Source: Ophiosphaerella korrae (lineage: Eukaryota > Ascomycota > Dothideomycetes > Pleosporales > Phaeosphaeriaceae). Taken from it: DNA of 64,000 nucleotides. Positions 1 to 14,314 of this stretch are shown here, in pieces. The stretch spans positions 372,001-436,000 of the forward strand of contig JALNQF010000012.1 in assembly GCA_028456385.1 (NCBI GenBank), given 5' to 3'. The first letter of the stretch is position 1, and each line of letters starts with the position of its first letter. The position numbers and the translations under genes were made by a program. Under the pieces are notes generated by a model. It ran no database searches. It was not told the DNA's origin and saw only the letters and a list, made by a program, of their open reading frames with translations.

Positions 1-147
1 CCTGCGCAAAACAAAGCTTTCTTGTCCCATTCTATAATATAGTGTAGAACAAGACGAAGACATGTCAAATGTATACAGCTCATTAAACAGTGTCGTAGCT
101 AGCAAATTGGCACATCTGCTATTTTTGCATTACGCTCTGCGCAACGC

Positions 148-3100
148 TTATGCTACAGCCACTTCCTCGTGGATGGTTTCGTGCTCAATGCCATTGCCGT
201 TCAAAGTTTCGCCGTCGGCATCGTTTTCGCCGTCGATACCGTCATAGTCTATCTTTTCTTGCTGCGCAATGGCTTGCTGCGATACGATCTCTGCAAGGCG
301 CTTGAGGCGTGGGGTTTGTAGCCCTGTAGCATGGTTAGTATCTGTAATATCTCGTCATACGGGGGCAGAAACTTACATGATGGCGTATATGTCTCCAATG
401 CCGTAATGGCCCTGGGCTCTGCAATCTCATATGGACCAGAGTCCTCCATATCCACTGCTGTCAACAGCAGCACGTCGCTCTTCTCTGTAACTCTCGATGC
501 TACAGCCTTCATAATTTCACCATTGATAGGCTGTTCATAATCCGCAACCAGATATTGGTTGAGCAACTTCTGGATTTGATTGGGGCTCAACATCCAGCAA
601 ATATCCTGGATGATTTCAATATCATTGAGAGTTGCCTTCTTGAGCTGTAACAACTTAGTTGCTTGCATAAGATGCTCAAGCTGGAGCGTGCCTTCGGGCA
701 TGTCATGTGACTTGCACCATTCTTCGATCCTGGTGATGTTGTAGTTGATCTGGAGGCCACGCTTCCAGGAAAGGAAGTTTCTTCTCATCAAAAGATCATT
801 GAAAGCGGTCACACCAACAAGGCGGAGAAGCTCGGTAACGCACTGCGTTATGATCGAGTCTTCAAGGTAGTAGGCCTTCATGGCTTTGTAGACATTATTC
901 AAGAGGCTGAGCAGGTTGTCCATGCTGTAGGCCGGGGTGTTACTGCTCTGAAGCAGCTTACCGAGGAAGCGGTTAGATTCATTGGTAACAAATCCTGGAA
1001 GAGACTGCGATTCAATAATGGCAGGAATGATCATCTTCTGCAACCTCTTCTTAAGCACCTTCATCCAGGTGTGATAAATATTGAATTCAAGACTTTCCAA
1101 GTCATGCTTGACAATCTCCAACAATCGGTCGTACTCATAGTTATCGGTCTTCTGCTGCTCATACCAGTCTTCTGCAAGGAAGACGAAAGACAACATCTCA
1201 TGAACATTGCTGAGCCAGAAAGCGCCAGGGTTGATTGCGTCGTCGCTATCATGTTGCATGACTTCCTGCTGAATAGACTGCATGACGTTGGCTAGGAAGC
1301 GTTCAGACTCCTTAACGAAACCATTGTTCCACATTTCGGATGTGACGAGATTGATGAGATAAGCTGGGAAGAGAACCTCCTTGTCGGTGGGTGGTGGCGT
1401 TGTTGCCGGCGATGGGATCTTCAAGTTCTTGATCAAACCCAGCGTGACCTCATCATTGAGCATATCTTCATCTGCAAGAATGGACTCAAGCTCCGCCTCA
1501 ACATTATCAAAGTGAGCAAATGTCGAACCAGACAGGTTTTGTCTGTGAGCAGAAGAACCAGGCGCCATAGACACAGGCCGTGGGTTGTAAGCTGTGCTGA
1601 AACGATCCAAATCGCGTGTGTCTGGTCCAGCGCTTCGCCTCTTGGGAGTCTTCGCGGTCACCATCTTGAGGAAGCTGCTTGCTGCCATTGGTGCATGGCC
1701 GTTTGTCATCTCGCCGTTAATAGGTCCAGAGCGCTTCATCAGCTCGACTTGTTCCTGCAATTCGGCAAGTTGTTGTCGAAGGCTCAGCTTCTCGGTTTCA
1801 GTGACATTGCTTCGTCTCTTTGATGCATCCAAATCGTCTGTGGTTCTCTTGAGCGAGGCACGGAGCTCCTTCTCCTCTTCCTGAAGATGGCGCATCTTCG
1901 CAGTGCTCTCGTCGTAGCTGGTCTGGAGCTTCTTGTACTCGTCCTCCATCTGGCTTAGCTTGGCAGCAGTAATACCAGCCTGATTTGCTTCGGCTTGCAA
2001 TTCCTTTTGCCTGTTTTCGAGCGTGCGGCTCCGCTCTTTGTACGACTTGATTTGGTTCTCGTAATTTTCGACTTGGGATTTGAGTGACTTGTTCTGCTCC
2101 TTCATAGAACCAAGAGTCTGGGTAAGTTCGACAACCTTGTTTTCCAACTTGTAAGAAATGTTCTTGAGATCGCGGGACTCCGCGCGCAGACTCTTGTACG
2201 CCTTGCGTGCAACCTTTCCTCTCCACAATTTTTGGATAATAACAACACTCCTCCTCTTCTTCCTCCATTCTCTGAGCAGTGTCTGAGATCGCCAACTGCG
2301 CTGACAGATAAGTGCAGCTCGTAGCCATTGTCGGTCCATGAGAGCTTTCCTGAGCAGTTTGCCCTTTGCTTGAGCCTGGACTTGAATGATAGAGTTCCGG
2401 ATAGTGTGATATTCTTTCCGGACGTTGCTGCCCCGCCACACGCGCTGGATCGTTGTTGCAGCCTTGACTTGTCTGGCTTCCTCTGTGCGTTCTCTTGTCA
2501 TGAAACCCCTGGCCAATGACTGAACTGAAATAACAGCCTCGCGCATCTCCAAGTAGACGCGGCGGTAGTATTTGGCACGAAGGTTCTTCTGGATCATGAT
2601 CGCAGCGTCGTTGAGCCTAGCCGTTCGCAAGTTCTCGAGGAATGCAAGCATACCAGCACGGAAGAAGATCTTTGTCAGACCCATCTGATACTTGTCTGTG
2701 CCATCATTCTTCCCAGCACCGAGTGCTTTCTTGAGAATGGCTTTAGCCATGTCTCGAATCTCAGGTGTCCATTCGTTAGATCGGACCAACATGTAGTAAC
2801 GGAGGGCAAATTCTTCGTATGTCCATCTCGTTGGGTAGCCGGCACAACTGATCCTGACAGTTTCAAGAACACCACAAGCTCGCAATTGGCTGAGAACCAT
2901 AGGGCCATCAAATTGCCAGGCAACCTTGGCCTCGTTGGGCTTGATACAACGAATGTAGTGAACGTCAGTTGAGCCGATAGTTTGCATGAGCTCGATCAGA
3001 GAGGCTTTGAAAATGCCACCAAGCGTTGGTTTTCTGTTCACGGCGATCCTACGGCCAGCAGATACCGCGGCTCCTGGTTTGGCAGATTGAGTGTTCGCAG

Positions 3101-5152
3101 TTTCTTTATCACGAATCTGTGCAGCAACGGCCAGGACTTCGGCCAAGAATTTGTTACTTGAGGCCTTGAGAACCTCCATATGTTCGTCAGGTACAGTGTC
3201 CCTGTTCTTTTCAATGAAGCCGTCAGACTCGTATGTGACGTCAACTGCATAATGGCACACGGTGAAAGCGGATTTTCCAAATCTAGGCTTCTTGTAAAAC
3301 TTGTGCTTGTCACCAGAAAAGTTGTGATGTAGTTTGGTCACAAACTGCTCGTCGGAACCCATAGGAAGGCGAGATTCCTCGTCGAGCAAAGACAGGACAC
3401 CAAGTTTGCCCTCGATTAGGTCGATACAAGGTTGATTGTCGGCAAAGTCGATGAATTGCCAGTCAATCTGTTCTCGTACATACTCTTCTTGTTCGAGTTT
3501 GAAGACGTGAGCGTTGAACTCCTGTTGCAACTTCTCATTGGCATAATTGATACAAAATTGCTCGAAGGAGTTTTTGGCGAAATGCTCGAAACCGTAGATA
3601 TCAAGAACACCAATGAATGTATGGGCAGCTGCAAGAACTTGGTCGGTGGCAAGACTCTCGTTTGTGCGCTCGACAAGCCAGTCGAACAAACTCGAATAAA
3701 TGAACTTGGCGACGGAATCTCGTACCACAACAGCTTGCTGCTGGGTTAGGTTGGAAACAATCTTCTCTCCTCGTGTTATGAGTTGTTTCTTGACTGTCCA
3801 TTTTGCGAAGTTATTTGCATCTATCCCAAGCAATGCACAAGCTTTGACCAAGGCGGGTTGATCTGGAGCAAGGTTTGAATCTGTGCGGGTGGCCGTGATC
3901 TTGACATCTCCAATATGAATGAGCGCCGCAAGGAGGCGCCAGATGCCATTTTGGGTTTCTGTCGAGACACCGATTTTGGTCAAAGAATCCTTGGTTGCAT
4001 TGAACTCAGCCTTGTCGTCTACACCATCAATAACCGGTGCACTGCCTTGGTTGAGATAGCTGTATTCTTCGACCGTCTTCAACGACAACTCTGTTCGTTC
4101 CGCATCGGTGGCACCCGCGAGAAGTTGGTAGAAGATGTGATAATTCCGCTCCTTAAGCGGCTGAAATACCAACCTAGATCGTTCCAGGAGGTAAGTCCTG
4201 ATCTTTGCACCAATAATGTCCGTCTGCTTGTTGAACAGGATCTCAATGTATTTACCAAAACGCGAGGAATTGTCGTTTCTGGTCGTTTTGGCGTTACCAA
4301 AAGCTTCCATGATAGGATTGGTAGCCAAGATCTGCTCCTCAGTTTCGCTCATGGAGTCGGCCTTGCCTCTGCGCTTGCCTGGGTTGTCTGGAGACTCTCG
4401 TGTGGCAAAGTATCGCATAATGTATTTGGCGCTGACAGTTTTGCCAGCTCCAGACTCACCGGAAACGACAATGGTCTGGTTCTTTTGGTCTCGCAGCATG
4501 TCCCTATGGTGTGTTAGCCTGGCCCCAGAAATGTGCATATGGTGCAAAGGGTGCCATACGCAAAAGCTTCTTCTGCAATAGCAAATAAATGCGGTGCTCC
4601 ATATGATCGTTGCTTGCCAGCATAGACCTGCACCATTCCAGGCACATAGAGGGAATCAACTCGCGCGAAGGGATTGGTTGCAATTAGAACGATACCCGAG
4701 TAGGTATAAATTTCTTTCTGCAGATAACGCAGCTTGATAGCCTGGAGCACTGCACAAAGTCAGCCAAAGCCATTACGTCGTCTGTGGGTGTAGCATGCAT
4801 ACCAGCAGGCTCGTTCAAGTGAGAAAGGTTGGTCAAGTCGTCGCTAGCCTCGAGCATGGCCGGGTTCATGAGCGGGGGCAGATTAGGGTCGTTGCCAGTC
4901 TGGATGGCGGACAGAGTCGTCTCGACGGCTTTTTTCTGTAAGAAGATGCATCGTCAGCGTCGACTTCGAGTCTGGCATCTGCCGGTTGATTGCCCATTGT
5001 GGGGTGTGGATGCATACCTCGCCATTTTCCAGCTGGAAGACTAGCTTCACCTTATCTCCCTCGATCTTCTTGTCGACAACCTCGGAGGCGACCCAGCCGT
5101 CGGTGACATCGGGCTGCCATGCCCGAGTGCCGTTTTCGTAGATGTGTGCCAT
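148..5152 (-). CDS. MYO2: class V myosin heavy chain (Myo2/MyoE-like)
   Basis: Actin-based motor that carries secretory vesicles and organelles to the growing tip. Five exons (5018-5152, 4803-4935, 4560-4749, 377-4503, 148-323) give 1586 residues, the usual size for fungal Myo2. The P-loop GESGAGKT lies near residue 168, switch I NDNSSRFGK near 231, and switch II DIYGFE near 455. About five to six IQ motifs follow at roughly 780-925, then a coiled coil (about 925-1080) and a cargo-binding DIL domain (about 1215-1470). The ATG at 5152 (MAHIYENGTRAW) starts the SH3-like N-terminus. The last intron (324-376, GTAAGT...CTACAG) matters: reading through it gives a false 1432-residue ORF, while splicing yields a charged tail ending EEVAVA. 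All splice phases close exactly. Family identity is clear; the symbol is by homology. Confidence 0.96.
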
Positions 5153-5983
5153 GTTGGCGGTAGTGTCCCGCTCCCTCTGGTGTGCTGGTGGGAGCGAATA
5201 TCAAGGGTCCACGAACACCTCGTCGGTGGGCACTGACACAAAAGGACCAGCGTGCTGCCTGGGTGCGGCCGCTGGTGAAGAGACAATCAGCGTGCAAGTT
5301 CGCTGCCGTCACAGCCAAAGATGCATGGCTAGGAGAAATGTGTGTGTGTTGAGGTCGGCATGCTCAGGCGGTGTCGACCATCTTGACATGGACTTTCAGC
5401 GGGCGCGCTAGCACACTCACCGCCAACAGCCCGCCTGCAGCACGAGCCAGGCCAGCACGCAGGGGCTGGCCAACCACGCACGCAAGCCCTCCCCCAAGCC
5501 CACACTGAACACCTGGAGCCGTGCATGAAGGAGAGCAGGTCTCACCACACATGCCAAAGCTTGCAGAGAACACCCGCGCCTGCAGCTCTATTTTGCTGTA
5601 GCACATGTTGCCGCTCACTTGCCACTCTGCCTCGACTATGAAGTACGCCTCCACCAAGTATTCTTGCTCACACACTAACGGCATTTCCCTGATCAACATG
5701 CCGCCTTTCCTTGGGTGACAGGTATGCTGAAACAGCCATCCAGAAATACTCGCCTTCTCGCATTTGCAAGGTACCTACTCAATATTACATCCTATGCGCC
5801 ATACCCCATTGATCCTCCTGAGCCCATGAATGTTGAATGCTTTTGCTTTTGCTTGTTCGCCCTCCGACAGAGTTGAATAGAAATCTACCAGATCCTCGGA
5901 CCACATTGAAACCACACGCCCGTTCCTCGCTAGTAGAGCACCCTTGTACGGATGCGCGCTGCTTAAGTTAGCCCTTTGTCATG
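5153..5983. other. intergenic: myosin V upstream region / SER3-like downstream region
   Basis: This 0.8 kb holds the presumed promoter and 5' leader of the myosin gene (right side of its start) and the 3' side of the dehydrogenase gene. The short open frames here overlap one another on both strands and resemble no family. No RNA gene or repeat was recognised. Confidence 0.5.
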
Positions 5984-7496
5984 TTAGATAGCGCTGTTGT
6001 TGGACCTACAAGAAAGCTCCTCAAGGCTCTGATATATGTCCCGGATCTCTCCTTCCTGCACGTCGTTAATATCTGCCATGAGATAGGCAACCTCGCCTCT
6101 TGAGTCCGACATTTGCTTCTCAATATTGTGGGCTAGAAGGATGCCGTTGACTAGCCGTTTGTCAGCCTCACTTTTCGAAGCTTGTTTTATGTCGTTTCCT
6201 CAGCCTACCTTGCCGTAATACACCAGGAACGTTTTTGTGAATGTAGATAACACGCATGCTATTCGGCTCCTCCAGCGTCAAGCTCCTCAGGTTTACCTCT
6301 GGCACATTCACCGCACCCAATGTGGCACCCTCATTCACATAACGTACTAGTGCCGTGCTGACTTCGACACCAATTGCGCTTTGTGCCTCTTCCGTACTGC
6401 CGCCAATGTGTGGAGTCAAGATGATGTTCTTAAGGCCGGCGAGATCTTTGGTCCACGAGTTTAGGTCATTGGTGAAATAGTCGCCATTGCCAGCAGGCTC
6501 GTTGGGAAACACGTCGATTGCTGCACCAGCAATCTTCCCAGAGCGCGAGGCTTCAATAAGGGCGGGTATATCGATGACAGTACCGCGGGCGTTGTTGATG
6601 AGGTAGCTCCCATCCTTCATCTTTGCAAACTCACTAGCACCGATGAGGTTCTTGGTATCTTCAGTGGCAGGTACATGAACAGAAACAAAGTCAGCTTGCT
6701 GTAGAAGATCACCCAGCGAAGACACCTGGCGCGCAGTGCCCAGTCCCATCATGGCCAAGACATCATAATAAATGACACTCATGCCCATCGACTCGGCCAG
6801 TACGCTCAGCTGGCTGCCGATATGCCCGTAACCGATTATGCCCAAAGTCTTGCCACGAATCTCCCAGCATCCTTTGCTGACCTTGTTCCATGTGCCATTG
6901 TGAAGTTCATTTGAGCGATCACCAAGCTGGCGGGCAAGCGCGATGATCTCGGCGATGACGAGCTCGGCGACGGAACGTGAGTTGCTGAAGGGCGAATTGA
7001 AAACCGCGATACCCTTTCGTGCGGCAGTTTGAAGGTCGACCTGGTTTGTCCCAATGCAGAAGCAACCAATGACGATTAGATTCTTTGCTTCTTCTAGAAC
7101 CCTCTTTGTGAGCTTGGTCTTGGAGCGGATTCCAATGACCTGTACATCACGTATCTTCTCAATCAACTGGTCCTCAGGCAAACTAGCTTTCAAGGCCTCT
7201 ACTTGGTAGCCTTGATCCTTCAGGATGTCAACACCAGCTTCGTTCACGTTTTCCAATAACAGGACCTTAATGTCCTTAGTATCGAAGGGTTTGAGCTGTT
7301 TTGCGAGCTGTGATGCGTTCGAGTTCGTAGGCAGACTGCCATGGCGGCCATCGCGCAGGTTTCCAGATGGTGGTTGCCGGAAGCTTGAGGGAGGGCTGTG
7401 AAAGGAAAGATTGGGACTAGTGCTGAAATTGAGGCTATTGGAGACGCTTCGTGCGAGATTGTTCACGCTGCCAGCAATGCCTTGTGGAGGACTCAT
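5984..7496 (-). CDS. SER3: D-3-phosphoglycerate dehydrogenase (serine biosynthesis)
   Basis: Oxidises 3-phosphoglycerate to 3-phosphohydroxypyruvate with NAD, the first step of serine synthesis, in the cytosol. Two exons (6209-7496 and 5984-6150; intron 6151-6208) give 484 residues, close to yeast Ser3/Ser33 (469). The Rossmann motif GYGHIG sits near residue 220. The catalytic arginine is in NNARGTVID, the glutamate in FPNEP and the histidine in LTPHIGGST. The regulatory ACT domain begins near residue 400 and spans the intron; without splicing the protein would end wrongly. The first 60 residues are Ser/Asn-rich and low complexity. The extreme C-terminus (SCRSNNSAI) departs from the usual basic ending of the family; I saw no further intron to repair it. 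Paralogue assignment (SER3 or SER33) is arbitrary. Confidence 0.95.
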
Positions 7497-8181
7497 GATG
7501 TACTTTTATCAAAAGATTCGTGTGTCGGGAGATGAGCTTAGCCGTTGAACGACTTTTATAGTGGTAAGGTTAGCATCAACAATAAATAGACAATGGCGAC
7601 TGCCAATGGCGCAACCAGAAACCAATCAATTTGCCCCCACTCTATCGCCAGGTAAAGGCTGAGCCCGTTTGTTCTATGACACGTGAATTGGAAATTAACA
7701 TATGACTCCATCGGAGCCCGAGTCTTTTCAAAATTTCTCGAGGCGTGCCGCATGATGCAATCACGCTAGTCTGCCCCTCCATCCCACCAAGCACGGGCCC
7801 CCGCTTTCGGAGCGTTGCGCCAAATCTCTCGTACGAAGGTGCCCGGACCTAGCCACCACAGTATACAAACTAAGTATTATTTGTTAGATACCTAGGCGTG
7901 GCCGACTTCATTGGCGATTCTAAAATGTTGTCAAACTCCAAACATCAATAGCACAACCCTGGAGTCTGTGCTTCGGTATCACAAATTTAGATTTGGAGCT
8001 CGGATTCACCTCACAGTCTAAATGGGGTACTGGATTCAATACAACTGGGACACCATTGCATTCATTATCTATTGGCCTTCCCGCCTATGTTCCTAGTTGC
8101 TCAAATTGTGTTAACCAGGAGAGAAATATGATGCTATGAGAAACTCCAATTGAGCCAATTCCATTAGAATGTGGCTAGGCT
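7497..8181. other. intergenic between SER3 and G6PD genes
   Basis: Promoter side of the SER3-like gene and 3' side of the G6PD gene. A CACGTG E-box lies near 7680, about 180 bp upstream of the SER3 start. A 65-codon minus-strand open frame at 7556-7753 has one hydrophobic stretch but nothing else to support it. Confidence 0.45.
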
Positions 8182-10255
<2,074 letters not shown>

Positions 10256-11995
10256 GACAGAAAGTGGAGCAGCTTGCGAACGCTGCGAAGGAAAAGCTGT
10301 CGCAAGAGGTCAATGTCGCTTGGAGCTTATCGAAGATAACACAGAATAGAAAAAGTCAGAGTAGGGTCGGAAGGAGCGGAAAGGATGTGTTGTGTTAGGA
10401 GAAAAGCTTCGATAGTGGGGTTGGTTGATGCCCGGAGCTTAGCGGTGGTCTTGACGTGTGGTCGGCCTGCGTTCGCCTCGTGAGCTCTGCAGCGGCGGTG
10501 AACAACAATTGGAGGGAAAAGTTTCGCGACAGTATGCAGCGGGGCCTCGACTTCTCTTTAAAGGGTCTTAAAAGGGCCTTCAGTAAACAACCAGGTCATC
10601 AAGCATCACTAAGCGACTGCTCATGTTGCAAAGCACATCTCCGGCACCAGTCAAAACGGACAGCGCCCGCCGGAGCCTATTTTACTAACGCCGATGGTCA
10701 TGGTCAACCCCACTATTGCAGTCTCACTGCTGCAGCAGCAGCTTCACCCGCGCGCATCGTGACCTTTTATTCCAATATCTCGAACAAATATCGAGGCCTT
10801 GTCAGACAAGTGCTGGTCCCATGACCTAGTCGACGTTTCAGGACCGCTGCGGTGCTGGGAAGCTTTCCGCCCGCCTGCCCCGCTCCTCAAGCTCTAATGC
10901 CGAATCCAGGAGCTCTAGATACAAATATCATGTCAATGTATGATAAAGTGACAAGAATCGCCACGTCTCACCACGCTTTCGCACTTCTATTTCAGGATTT
11001 TGTCCAACAGCTCCCCACCGTCTGTGCCTCAACGAAACATTGTTGAGGAATAGCTTCTAAACAACCGTATTTCGTCAAGATTATCTGCTCGCTGACTAAG
11101 GTCACCTTGGATTTCCGACGCCTCCTTGCAAGCCAGGCACTTTTACCGGGGGGCAATTCTGGATGATATTGCGGTGAGGGGACGAGTTGCAGAGCCATGC
11201 CGGCCCGGTCACCATCGGAGACATGGTCGTATCGTAATGCTATCCAGAAGCTATAGTCCTTGGTTACCGGCGGCGCGAGATTTATTCCGTGTAGTTCCTG
11301 CTTCGTTCCGTCACATAGAAGTGTTGCATTTGTTTATATAAGCTAGTTAGTCAAAAGTTCAGTTATCCGTAGCTTGTACCGGAGAAGGCAGATCTCAAGC
11401 CCGCCGGAGATGATGCAGATAAGACGTAGGCTGTCTGCATGTACTGTTTGGTGGGGTTGCAATCTTCAGTCGCCATGTTCAACGAACGATGATGACCTGA
11501 GCGAGGAACATGATTGTTGCTCTAAACAATAAACGTGCTGTCACCTCTTACCAAATGGTGCGTAACAATGTCCCACTGACTTCTCAACCATTATAATAGA
11601 ATGGAACGAGATTCTGGACAGCTGCCGCAGCAGCCGAGAGCAAACCGATAAGCTCCTTGTCATTCGATTTGAGGGGTGATAAAAAACCCAATCATATACC
11701 GTAGAAACCCATAACTATCTCATCTAATCTACGTCGTTTATTCGTACTCCTGAGGCTAGACAACGCAGGTGTCGTTGTTCAGGTTCGGATGCTGCGAGTA
11801 TCACTGCCAAGCTTTCGGTTGGTCAAAGCCGCGCTATTCAGTTAGCGCCCACGTGATAGGCTCCCACCGTGGACTCGCTTAGATGTCGAATTTCGCATTA
11901 TCGAACATCGAAGAGACAGACTAACCAGCAGCAACACCACGACCACGGTCTCGATACCCTTTTCATACAAAATTCAGAGGTCCTAATCGTTCGCC
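10256..11995. other. intergenic, 1.7 kb, upstream of G6PD and eL33 genes
   Basis: Divergent promoter region between the G6PD gene (minus) and the eL33 gene (plus). Several open frames of 60-120 codons occur but lack recognisable domains and splice structure. Apart from the E-box listed separately near the right end, I see nothing to annotate. Confidence 0.5.
11850..11855. promoter_or_regulatory. CACGTG box upstream of eL33
   Basis: A palindromic CACGTG lies 141 bp upstream of the eL33 start codon. In several ascomycetes (for example Candida albicans) Cbf1 binds CACGTG in ribosomal-protein promoters. The eS1 gene in this window has the same box at almost the same distance (about 136 bp). The six-base site alone is weak evidence. 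Confidence 0.35.
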
Positions 11996-12485
11996 ATGTC
12001 TGAAAGGTCCCACCGCCTTTACGTCAAGGGAAAGCACATTTCGTGAGTGCACACCAAGGTGGTGAACTACTGATTGCATCACTAACGCCCGACAGCTACC
12101 AGCGAGGGTACGACGGCTCCCTAACCTCCCCTATGGCTCCCGCTCACGATTCGTAGAAAGCGCAACACCAACCCGGGCACTTCCCTGCTGAAACTCGAGG
12201 GCGTCGATGACACCAACGCGGCACAATGGTACTGCGGTAAGCGCGTAGCATGTACGTACAGTTGAGCCTATATTCGCTGCGAAATTGGGGGTGGAAATTA
12301 ATAGCAACGCAGACGTCTACCGTGCTCAGCGGGCCATCCAGGGCTCCAAGATCCGCGTCATCTGGGGCAAGGTCACCAGGCCACACGGCAACAGCGGTGT
12401 CGTTCGCGCCAAGTTCAGGTCCAACCTGCCTCCTAAGACTTTCGGCGCTTCCGTCCGCGTCATGCTTTACCCTTCTTCGATATGA
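11996..12485 (+). CDS. RPL33: 60S ribosomal protein eL33 (L35a family)
   Basis: Structural protein of the large ribosomal subunit. Four exons (11996-12042, 12096-12107, 12157-12251, 12313-12485) give 108 residues, against 107 in yeast. The family signatures are intact: KGKHISYQRGKR at the N-terminus, [31 protein letters not shown], and the ending [12 protein letters not shown]. Exon 2 is only 12 nt and encodes the middle of SYQRG; skipping it breaks the frame and the conserved motif, so it must be included. Donors are GTGAGT, GTACGA and GTACGT; acceptors are CAG or TAG. Introns are 53, 49 and 61 nt. A possible Cbf1-type box lies about 140 bp upstream. Confidence 0.96.
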
Positions 12486-14314
12486 TTTCCGTCACGACTT
12501 CTGGGGATTGGGACAACAGTAGATGAATGATGGAGCGGAAGGTGACATGGCGCAAACTCGGGCGAAGAACGAGAGAATGACAGCGGAGGCATTCATGCTC
12601 GGACTCTTTCTCATAGCATGTTCAGGCTGGTTTACGGTGTCAATGTTTTCGGAAAATCCATGACAATGGCAAACTCAATCAAGATTCCTCCCAAGATCAA
12701 TTCAAAATGATCAAAATATTATTGGCTTCTTCGCGGTCTCGTGATGCTGAAGCGACGTTGATTAACTTCATCGTATGGGCCTCAATTATTTGAGGTTCCA
12801 TGTTTGTTACTAGGCAAAGATCGGATACCCTCTCCCTTCAACTCGCTCTCTAATTGACACATTATGCTTCTTGTTGTAACCCTCAGCTTTCACGTGGATC
12901 TCCGACTACTCAATAATCCAGACTCTCAGTTAAAGAACTTAGATGATTTGCTCGGCAAGCATCTAATATCTTAGCTGTCTTGAGCGTTTACGATTTCTAC
13001 TGTTGACAAGGTTCAAGAGAAATTGCATTGATTATATTCGTCTAGGTCACTGTGAATTGACCGCCTTAAAAGTAATTATCGAGCTTCATTATCAAGAAGA
13101 GTCATGGGAAAGGGACTTCTTAGGCGCACTGCATTTATCATTGTCAGGCTTTCTACAGCACATTTGAAAAGCTATGTGTAACCACCATACCCTTTGCCTT
13201 GTCTCGACTATAATCCGTAAGCTGTCTCAGGCACAGGCGCTTGTATACCAAGGTTACACATAGGTCAATGATTGACTATATAATATCCTTTATCCTGATG
13301 CGACTAGTACTAAAAGCGTCCCTTCAACTCACCGCCACGAGAGGAACCTGGAGTAATCATTCATTAAGGAGAATTATATTTGGTATTAAGTCAATCAGAC
13401 TCAGGACCAAAATGACAAAACCGTCAAGAGAACCCGAAATGATGGTAGTCATTCTTCCTGTTGGTTCGTGGGGCTCTAGGATGAAGAGACCTTTCGGTCC
13501 CAATAAGTAGACTTCAAGTCTTATCATTTCAGCAGCGATGTATCTTAAAAGGCCATGGTTTATAGATTCCATGGATGGACAACGCTACTAGGCTTTTGAA
13601 AACTCAAGGGTCCACTATCTCGTGCAAGTTCGGAATGCATCCACGTATCACTCTCTATCGGTGTATGAAATATGTGAGTGCATAAAGGCTGTTACAAATG
13701 AGAAACTTTTCGAAACATTGTTGCCTGAAATCACTTGGCGATATTGAAGTTGTACGGCCTTGTGCATCGTGATCTCAAAAGGATATGGCGCCCAGCTGGA
13801 TAGGCGGTTGGCAATGTGGATCAGATTGGTAATGAACGCGCGGCAGTATTGACATCCGCTCATCCGAAGGTGAGATTGGGAGGATTGAAGACAAAAACAT
13901 GGTCGATTTTACGTACGCAAAAGAATTGAAGCAATGGGACGTTGTTGTGTTACTAAGAACGACCGAATCTGTATTCATCGGCACCTATTCTGCCGACCCA
14001 GACTTTCGGTATCAGCAACGGCCCGCTAACTATCTTTAGACCCCAAGCCCATGGGCGTAGCTGGGAGCTTACGTCCCCCTTGCAGGCAACATTTCTGTCC
14101 AGATACGTTTCCTAATGTGATGATTGTATATATTCGACAGTTTCCCTTGCGCCGCATTCCTGGACCATTGTTGTCACCATACTCCGTAACCGTCACTCGC
14201 TCAATGCAACTTTCCACGTTTCCGTAACTTTTTCGAGTCCCGAGTGCAATTGAGTTGCACGCAACCACGCCTACGGCGTCTGAGCGCTTCTTTGAGACGC
14301 AGGCATAGGATAGG
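12486..14314. other. intergenic, 1.8 kb, between eL33 and the sugar transporter
   Basis: Contains the 3' region of eL33 and the upstream region of the transporter. Short open frames on both strands resemble nothing known. No tandem repeat, tRNA or transposon feature was recognised by eye. Confidence 0.45.

Noticed and set aside
7556..7753. 65-codon minus-strand frame with a hydrophobic stretch upstream of SER3
   Set aside because: No family, no splice structure, and located in the promoter region. One hydrophobic run in a short frame is not evidence.
10456..11341. Three plus-strand open frames between G6PD and eL33
   Set aside because: Unrelated in phase, no domains, no intron logic joining them. 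They look like chance frames in promoter DNA.
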